Assembly (NCBI GenBank): GCA_050694015.1
Contig: JBOGWY010000103.1
Span: forward strand, 1-9,825
DNA: 9,825 nt
Reading direction: 5' to 3'
DNA from: JBOGWY01 sp050694015
Lineage (GTDB): Bacteria > Actinomycetota > CADDZG01 > WHSQ01
Shown piece after piece: positions 5,970 to 9,825 of the stretch. The notes below the pieces were generated by a model that saw only the letters and a list, made by a program, of their open reading frames with translations, ran no database searches and was not told the DNA's origin. Made by a program: the position numbers and the translations under genes. The first letter of the stretch is position 1, and every line of letters begins with the position of its first letter.

Positions 5970-7289
5970 TCACCCGGCCTCCACCTCGGCGATGCGCCGC
6001 TCGAGGAACGTTCGCTCCACCGCGTTCGTCGCCAGTCCGAGCGCCCGCCGATAGGCATCCGCGGCCTCGCCGTTCCGTCCGAGCCGCCGGAGTAGATCGG
6101 CGCGCGCGGCGTGGAGCAGGTGATAGTTGCGCAAGCGTCCTTCGACCTCGAGGCGCTCGATCATCTCGAGGCCCCGGTCGGGCCCATGCGCCATCGCAAC
6201 CGCGACGGCGCGGTTCAGTTCCACCACCGGCGACGGCATCTGCTCCTGCAGCAGCCGGTACAGCCCGGCGATCGTCGGCCAGTCCGTCGACGCCGCGTCC
6301 GGCGCGCGCATGTGCACCGAGGCGATCGCCGCTTGCAACTGATAGATGCCCGGCGGAGCCGCTCTCGTCGCCCGGCCCAGAAGCTCGATCCCTTCCGCGA
6401 TCTCCTCGGCGTCCCAACGCGATCTGTCCTGATCCTCGAGGAGGACGAGATCGCCTCCCGGTGTGAAGCGGGCCGCCGACCGAGCATCCTGGAGACACAT
6501 CAACGCGACCAGCGACATGACCTCGGGCTCGGCGGGCAGAAGCTGAAGGAGCGTGCGTCCGAGCCGCAGAGCCTCGGCGCAGAGATCGCGCCGGATCAAC
6601 TCGTCCCCGCTCGATGCCGCGTAACCCTCGTTGAAGATCAGGTAGATCACCGCCAGCACGGACTCGAGCCGGTCGCGCAGCCTTTCCTTCGGGGGAACCT
6701 CGAACGAGATCCCCGCGTCCCTGATCTTCCGCTTCGCACGCACGAGGCGTTGCGCGATCGTGGCCTCGGGGGCGATGAACGCGCGCGCGATCTCGCCCGT
6801 CGACAGGCCTCCAAGCGATCGCAACGTGAGCGCCGTCCGTGCCTCGAACGTAAGGGCCGGGTGACAGCACGTGAAGATCAGGCTGAGGCGCTCGTCCGGT
6901 ACCTCTTCGTCGAGAACGGGGTCATCCTCTGCGATGTCGCGTGACGCCACCAGTGGTGCCTTGGCGGCGAGACGCTGCCTACGCCGGGCGGTGTCGATCG
7001 CGCGCCGGCGTGCCGTCGTGACGATCCACGCCAGCGGGTTCTCCGGAACGCCGTCGCGCGGCCAGCGTTCCGCCGCGATCGCGAACGCTTCCTGCGTCGA
7101 TTCCTCGGCGAGGTCGAAGTCGCCGACGTAGCGGATCTGAGCTGCGAGAGCCCGGGCCCATCCCTCTTCGAAAACCCGGGCAACCGCGTCCCGGTCCCGC
7201 TCGCCGGCGACCAGACCTAGTGCCCCATCTCTAACCCTGGCCGGTGAACTCCGGCGGGATCTCCATGATGGGGCGCACCTCGATCGCAC
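5970..7289 (-). CDS. ECF42-type RNA polymerase sigma factor with C-terminal helical-repeat domain
   Basis: A sigma-70 family ECF factor of the DGPF-associated ECF42 type (439 residues from GTG 7289). Sigma region 2 spans about 36-105 (DFDLAEESTQEAF, NPLAWIVTTARRRAIDTARR). Region 4 spans about 134-190, with LSLIFTCCHPAL, then LGGLSTGEIARAFIAPEATIAQRLVRAKRKIR as the helix-turn-helix. The long C-terminal extension starts with the family hallmark VIYLIFNEGYAASSG (213-227), and the rest to residue 439 is TPR-like (ELNRAVAVAMAHGP, HAARADLLRRLG). In this group the extension, rather than a membrane anti-sigma factor, is thought to control activity. Family similarity begins near residue 34. No ATG, GTG or TTG lies in frame between GTG 7289 and that point, so either GTG 7289 (59-nt overlap with the DGPF gene, no clear ribosome site) or a rare CTG at 7214 is the start. 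It directly follows the DGPF gene and abuts the DUF1704 gene. Confidence 0.92.
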   Translation of the reverse strand: MRSRCAPSWRSRRSSPARVRDGALGLVAGERDRDAVARVFEEGWARALAAQIRYVGDFDLAEESTQEAFAIAAERWPRDGVPENPLAWIVTTARRRAIDTARRRQRLAAKAPLVASRDIAEDDPVLDEEVPDERLSLIFTCCHPALTFEARTALTLRSLGGLSTGEIARAFIAPEATIAQRLVRAKRKIRDAGISFEVPPKERLRDRLESVLAVIYLIFNEGYAASSGDELIRRDLCAEALRLGRTLLQLLPAEPEVMSLVALMCLQDARSAARFTPGGDLVLLEDQDRSRWDAEEIAEGIELLGRATRAAPPGIYQLQAAIASVHMRAPDAASTDWPTIAGLYRLLQEQMPSPVVELNRAVAVAMAHGPDRGLEMIERLEVEGRLRNYHLLHAARADLLRRLGRNGEAADAYRRALGLATNAVERTFLERRIAEVEAG

Positions 7290-7602
7290 CGTGCGCGGCG
7301 GCGGGGATCTTCGCCGCCATCTCGACGGCCTCGTCGAGATCCTTGCAGTCGAGCAGGTAGTAGCCGGCGAGCCACTCCTTCGTCTCGGCGAACGGGCCGT
7401 CGGTCGTGATCGTGTTGCTCCCGTTCAGCCGTACGGTCGTGGCCGTCCCGGGTCCCTGCAGCGCGTCGCCGGCCTGCATCAGGCCCCGGTCGACGACCTC
7501 CTGCGTGAACTGCATGTAGGCGGTCATGGACGCCTGGCGCTCTTCCGGGCTGACGTCGGCCTCGGGGTCGGTGCCCTCCCAGATCAACAGCATGTACTTC
7601 AT
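7231..7602 (-). CDS. DGPF/YCII-domain protein (partner of ECF42 sigma factor)
   Basis: A small cytoplasmic protein of 123 residues with the YCII/DGPF fold (dimeric alpha-beta ferredoxin-like). It begins MKYMLLIWEG and carries the hallmark TTDGPFAETKEWLAGYY (66-82; Asp68-Gly-Pro-Phe71), ending with the usual IEVRPIME (107-114). Genes of this family sit next to ECF42 sigma factors and are their typical direct targets; biochemical role is unresolved. The ATG at 7602 has an excellent ribosome site, AGGAGG (7614-7609), with 6-nt spacing. It is the first gene of the leftward operon, overlaps the sigma-factor frame by 59 nt, and lies downstream of an ECF42-like promoter. Confidence 0.93.
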   Translation of the reverse strand: MKYMLLIWEGTDPEADVSPEERQASMTAYMQFTQEVVDRGLMQAGDALQGPGTATTVRLNGSNTITTDGPFAETKEWLAGYYLLDCKDLDEAVEMAAKIPAAAHGAIEVRPIMEIPPEFTGQG

Positions 7603-7641
7603 GTATCTCCTCCTCGCTCGTCCGAGCTCTGTCGTCCAAGA

Positions 7642-7668
7642 GACGAGCGGGCATCGCCCATATCGACA
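7642..7668 (-). promoter_or_regulatory. Candidate ECF42 autoregulatory promoter (TGTCGA-N17-CGTC)
   Basis: Reading the minus strand, TGTCGA (7668-7663) is followed after exactly 17 nt by CGTC (7645-7642). The signature reported for ECF42 sigma factors is TGTCGA at -35 and CG(A/T)C at -10. Transcription would start near 7635, leaving a short leader of about 33 nt that contains the DGPF ribosome site. I saw no similar pair ahead of the other genes, but did not search exhaustively. A reporter or transcript map would settle it. Confidence 0.65.
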
Positions 7669-7758
7669 CCCTCACAGAAAAAGTTCGACGAATCTAGCGA
7701 GATCACGCCCGGCGACCACGGCTACGACCGCCAACCCCCTGTGCCGTCGCAGGGCGCG

Positions 7759-9390
7759 ATGTCATGCTTTGCCTCGATGGAGACGCTCTCGCCCGGACGG
7801 GCCGCACACGCGGAACAGAACTGGCCCCGGGCCTACGAGCTGCTTGGCGCGCAACAGCAGAGCGAGATGGATGCCGACGACCTCGGTGCCCTCGCCGAAG
7901 CCGCGTGGTGGTTGGGCAAGCTGGACGAGGCGGTCCCGGCGCGGGAACGGGCCTACGAGGCCCGGATGGCGGCGGGCGACACGCGGGGTGCCGCGCTGGA
8001 AGCCTTCTCGCTGTCGCTCGCGCTCGGCGACAAGGGAGCCGACGCGCTCGCGTCGGGCTGGCGCTCGCGTGCGCGCGACCTCGCGGAGGCAGAGCCCCGT
8101 GGCCTAGCGGCGGGGTACATCCTGAGCATGGACTCCGCCGCCGCGTACCATGCCGGTCTGACGGAGCAAGCGATCTCACAGGCCATCGAGACCATCGCGA
8201 TCGGCAAGCTGAACGAGGACGCCACGCTCGTTGCGTGGGCCACGCATCTTCAGGGTCTCGCACTGATCAAACAGGGCGACGTCGATAAAGGGTGGGCGAA
8301 ACTCGACGAATCCATGGTCGCCGTGACAACGACGAGGTTGAAGCCGAGCTGGACCGGGTTGATGCATTGCGGGATGCTGCTCGCGTGCGAGGAGTTCGGC
8401 GATCCGCGCCGCGGCTGGCAGTGGGTCGTAGCGACCGAGAAGTGGCTCGGAACCGTTCCGGGGGCCGTTCTGTATCCCGGTGTGTGTCGCATCCACAAGG
8501 TGCGCATCATGCAGATGCGCGGAACGTGGTCCGACGCGGAAGCGGAGGCGCGGAGTGCGTGCGAAGAAGTGATCGACGTGCATGTCTACACCGCGGCCCG
8601 CGGCTACTACGAGATCGCAGAGATCAAACGGCTCAGCGGCGACTACGACGCCGCGCACGAGCTCTACAAGCGCGCTCATCAACTTGGTTTCGACCCGCAA
8701 CCCGGGCTCGCGCGGCTGCGCATCGCGCAGGGGCGGACGGACGCCGCGGTCGCCGGGCTACGCCGCGCTCTGGACGAACGTACCGACCCGGCGTCTCGGG
8801 GCGAACTGCTTCCCCACCACGTCGATGTTGCGCTCGCGGTGGGCGACATCGAGACCGCCACCCGCGCGTCGGAGGAGCTCTCGCTCATCGCAGCGAACTT
8901 CCAGAGTCCGCTGATGTCGGCGTCGGCCGCGACCTGCCGGGGCGCGGTGCTGCTCGCTCGCGGCGATGCACCGGGCGCGTTGACGGAGCTACGTAAAGCG
9001 ATCGCGGAGTGGCTCCACCTCGACTGGCTCTATCAGGTGGCGCGCGCCCGTGCGCTCACCGCCGAAGCCCTCCGTGCGATGGGCGACGAGGATGGGGTCA
9101 CGCTCGAACTGGAGGCGGCGCGGGACATCTTCGAGAGGCTGGGGGCCGATCCCGACATGCGTCACATCGACGAGACGCTCGGCGGTCGACACCGTGCGAA
9201 CGGCCTCAGTGCGAGGGAACAGGAGGTCCTTCGCCTCGTCGCCGTGGGGCGCTCGAACAAGCAGATCGCGACCGAACTCTTCATCAGTGAGAACACCGTC
9301 GCCCGCCACATCCAGAACATCTTCGTCAAGTTGGGGGCGGGCTCCCGTACCGAGGCGACCGCGATCGCCATGAAGCGGGGGCTCACCTAG
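7759..9390 (+). CDS. LuxR-family transcriptional regulator with TPR-like N-terminal region
   Basis: A DNA-binding regulator of 543 residues. The C-terminal 62 residues (482-543) are a clear LuxR/GerE helix-turn-helix: GLSAREQEVLRLVAVGRSNK, then QIATELFISENTVARHIQNI with the recognition helix in SENTVARHIQNIF, ending LGAGSRTEATAIAM. The preceding roughly 470 residues are alanine-rich amphipathic helices resembling TPR repeats (for example GWAKLDESMVAV, YYEIAEIKRLSGDYDAAHELYKRA). There is no AAA/NB-ARC ATPase, PAS, autoinducer-binding or receiver domain, so it is like the sensor half of a LAL regulator without its ATPase. The frame is open upstream to 7291 but that part is antisense to the DGPF gene. 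ATG 7759 is chosen because AGGG lies just before it (7751-7754); GTG 7741 and ATG 7777 are alternatives. It is divergent from the sigma operon with a 156-nt spacer. The signal is unknown. Confidence 0.87.
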   Translation: MSCFASMETLSPGRAAHAEQNWPRAYELLGAQQQSEMDADDLGALAEAAWWLGKLDEAVPARERAYEARMAAGDTRGAALEAFSLSLALGDKGADALASGWRSRARDLAEAEPRGLAAGYILSMDSAAAYHAGLTEQAISQAIETIAIGKLNEDATLVAWATHLQGLALIKQGDVDKGWAKLDESMVAVTTTRLKPSWTGLMHCGMLLACEEFGDPRRGWQWVVATEKWLGTVPGAVLYPGVCRIHKVRIMQMRGTWSDAEAEARSACEEVIDVHVYTAARGYYEIAEIKRLSGDYDAAHELYKRAHQLGFDPQPGLARLRIAQGRTDAAVAGLRRALDERTDPASRGELLPHHVDVALAVGDIETATRASEELSLIAANFQSPLMSASAATCRGAVLLARGDAPGALTELRKAIAEWLHLDWLYQVARARALTAEALRAMGDEDGVTLELEAARDIFERLGADPDMRHIDETLGGRHRANGLSAREQEVLRLVAVGRSNKQIATELFISENTVARHIQNIFVKLGAGSRTEATAIAMKRGLT

Positions 9391-9403
9391 GCGGGTCGTG
9401 GTC

Positions 9404-9444
9404 AGGAATCACCATGCCCATCCGCCCTCGGTTTGGTGATTCCT
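9404..9444. repeat. Perfect 11-bp inverted repeat after the LuxR gene
   Basis: AGGAATCACCA (9404-9414) is the exact reverse complement of 9434-9444, with a 19-nt loop. It begins 13 nt after the LuxR-type stop. No T-run follows, so it is either a non-canonical transcript end or an operator for the downstream DUF4242 gene. Confidence 0.55.
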
Positions 9445-9492
9445 TAGGAAGCGGGGCAAGCCCTCCCCTCCCTACGGTGATGACCACACCGG

Positions 9493-9508
9493 GTCGGCGA
9501 AAGCCGAC
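9493..9508 (+). promoter_or_regulatory. GAAA-tetraloop hairpin in the DUF4242 leader
   Basis: GTCGGC-GAAA-GCCGAC forms a perfect 6-bp GC-rich stem closed by a stable GNRA tetraloop. It ends 6 nt before the ribosome site AAGGAG (9515-9520) of the next gene. If transcribed it would fold strongly and could protect the 5' end or tune translation. No known riboswitch is recognised. Confidence 0.45.
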
Positions 9509-9526
9509 GAGAGAAAGGAGCGGGGG

Positions 9527-9781
9527 ATGCCGCTGTTCATGGATGTCCACGAGAAGCTTCCCGACGGCGCCACGGCCGCCGACGTTGCGAACGCCCACGA
9601 AGCGGATCTCAAGACCCAGGACGCTTACGGCGTGAAGTACCTGAGGTACTGGGTCGACGAGAGTGCCGGCAAGGTCTTCTGCCTCGTCGAGGCACCCGAC
9701 GCGGAGGCTGCTGCGACGGTCCATCGTGAGGCACACGGCCTCGTCGCCGACAACATCTTCGCAGTGACCGAAGGCGAGTAG
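9527..9781 (+). CDS. DUF4242 small protein (SCO4226-like nickel-binding family)
   Basis: A compact alpha-beta protein of 84 residues, full length for the DUF4242 family. It begins MPLFMDVHEKLPDGATAADV and continues with ANAHEADLKTQDAYGVKYLR, FCLVEAPDAEAA and VHREAHGLVADNIFAV, the usual family blocks. The Streptomyces protein SCO4226 of this family binds nickel. Candidate metal ligands here are His8, His24, His66, His70 and Cys52, but which are used cannot be told from sequence. The ATG has a strong ribosome site AAGGAG (9515-9520) at 6-nt spacing. It follows the LuxR-type gene after 136 nt with two hairpins in the spacer, so it probably has its own transcript. The family call is firm; metal identity is inferred. 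Confidence 0.87.
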   Translation: MPLFMDVHEKLPDGATAADVANAHEADLKTQDAYGVKYLRYWVDESAGKVFCLVEAPDAEAAATVHREAHGLVADNIFAVTEGE

Positions 9782-9825
9782 ATCAGCAGCGGCTGCGTCC
9801 GAGGACGATCGGAAAACACCCTGGT
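9782..9825. other. Noncoding tail of the window
   Basis: The 44 bases after the DUF4242 stop hold no recognisable gene start, terminator or repeat. The window ends before the next gene can be judged. Confidence 0.4.

Noticed and set aside
3664..6095. Long plus-strand open frames (up to about 449 codons) opposite the GshB-like and DUF1704 genes
   Set aside because: They are antisense to two genes with clear family motifs, have biased Arg/Glu/Asp-rich composition typical of GC-rich shadow frames, and show no recognisable domain.
5911..6870. Minus-strand open frame of 319 codons overlapping the sigma-factor gene
   Set aside because: Its Arg/Gly-rich product has no family features, while the overlapping frame encodes a clear ECF42 sigma factor.
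7291..7758. N-terminal extension of the LuxR-type frame by up to 156 codons
   Set aside because: The extension is antisense to the DGPF gene and its promoter, has no domain, and a better start with AGGG upstream exists at 7759.
8176..8700. Minus-strand open frame of 174 codons inside the LuxR-type gene
   Set aside because: It is a shadow of the TPR-like coding region with no motif or ribosome site.

Overview
The window is GC-rich bacterial DNA, most likely from an actinobacterium. The clues are the GC-rich codon use, an ECF42-type sigma factor paired with a DGPF/YCII protein, an SCO4226-like DUF4242 protein, and a secreted calcium-binding repeat protein in a style common in Actinomycetota. 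The class cannot be fixed from sequence alone. No rRNA, tRNA or CRISPR array was seen, and no stretch over 300 bases lacks a gene.

Left part (1-2950): the right end of an IS21-family insertion sequence (3' part of istB plus tandem terminal repeats) abuts an endonuclease/exonuclease/phosphatase (EEP) gene. The EEP reading frame stays open back to the IS end, so the element probably removed the start of the gene. A Sec-exported protein with RTX-like glycine/aspartate repeats follows. This part looks like accessory, exported-protein DNA and appears less GC-rich than what follows.

Middle (2955-7602): a methylenetetrahydrofolate-reductase-family gene runs rightward and ends one base from the end of a compact leftward operon. 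In transcription order the operon is a DGPF/YCII protein, an ECF42 sigma factor, a DUF1704/QEGLA predicted zinc metallopeptidase with an HEIGTH motif, and a GshB-like ATP-grasp ligase. The junctions overlap or abut (59-nt overlap, 0-nt gap, 4-nt ATGA overlap), so the four genes are probably co-transcribed. Upstream of the DGPF gene lies TGTCGA-N17-CGTC, which matches the promoter signature reported for ECF42 sigma factors and suggests autoregulation.

Right part (7759-9781): a LuxR-type regulator with a helical-repeat N-terminal region is divergent from the sigma operon. It is followed by a small DUF4242 (SCO4226-like, nickel-binding family) gene, with inverted repeats in the intervening spacer.

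The most notable system is the sigma-controlled pairing of a DUF1704 metallopeptidase with an ATP-grasp ligase. The eukaryotic tubulin tyrosination cycle uses the same two superfamilies: TTL, an ATP-grasp ligase, and MATCAP, a DUF1704 peptidase. A bacterial add/remove cycle on a peptide or small thiol is an inference from this, not something the sequence proves.
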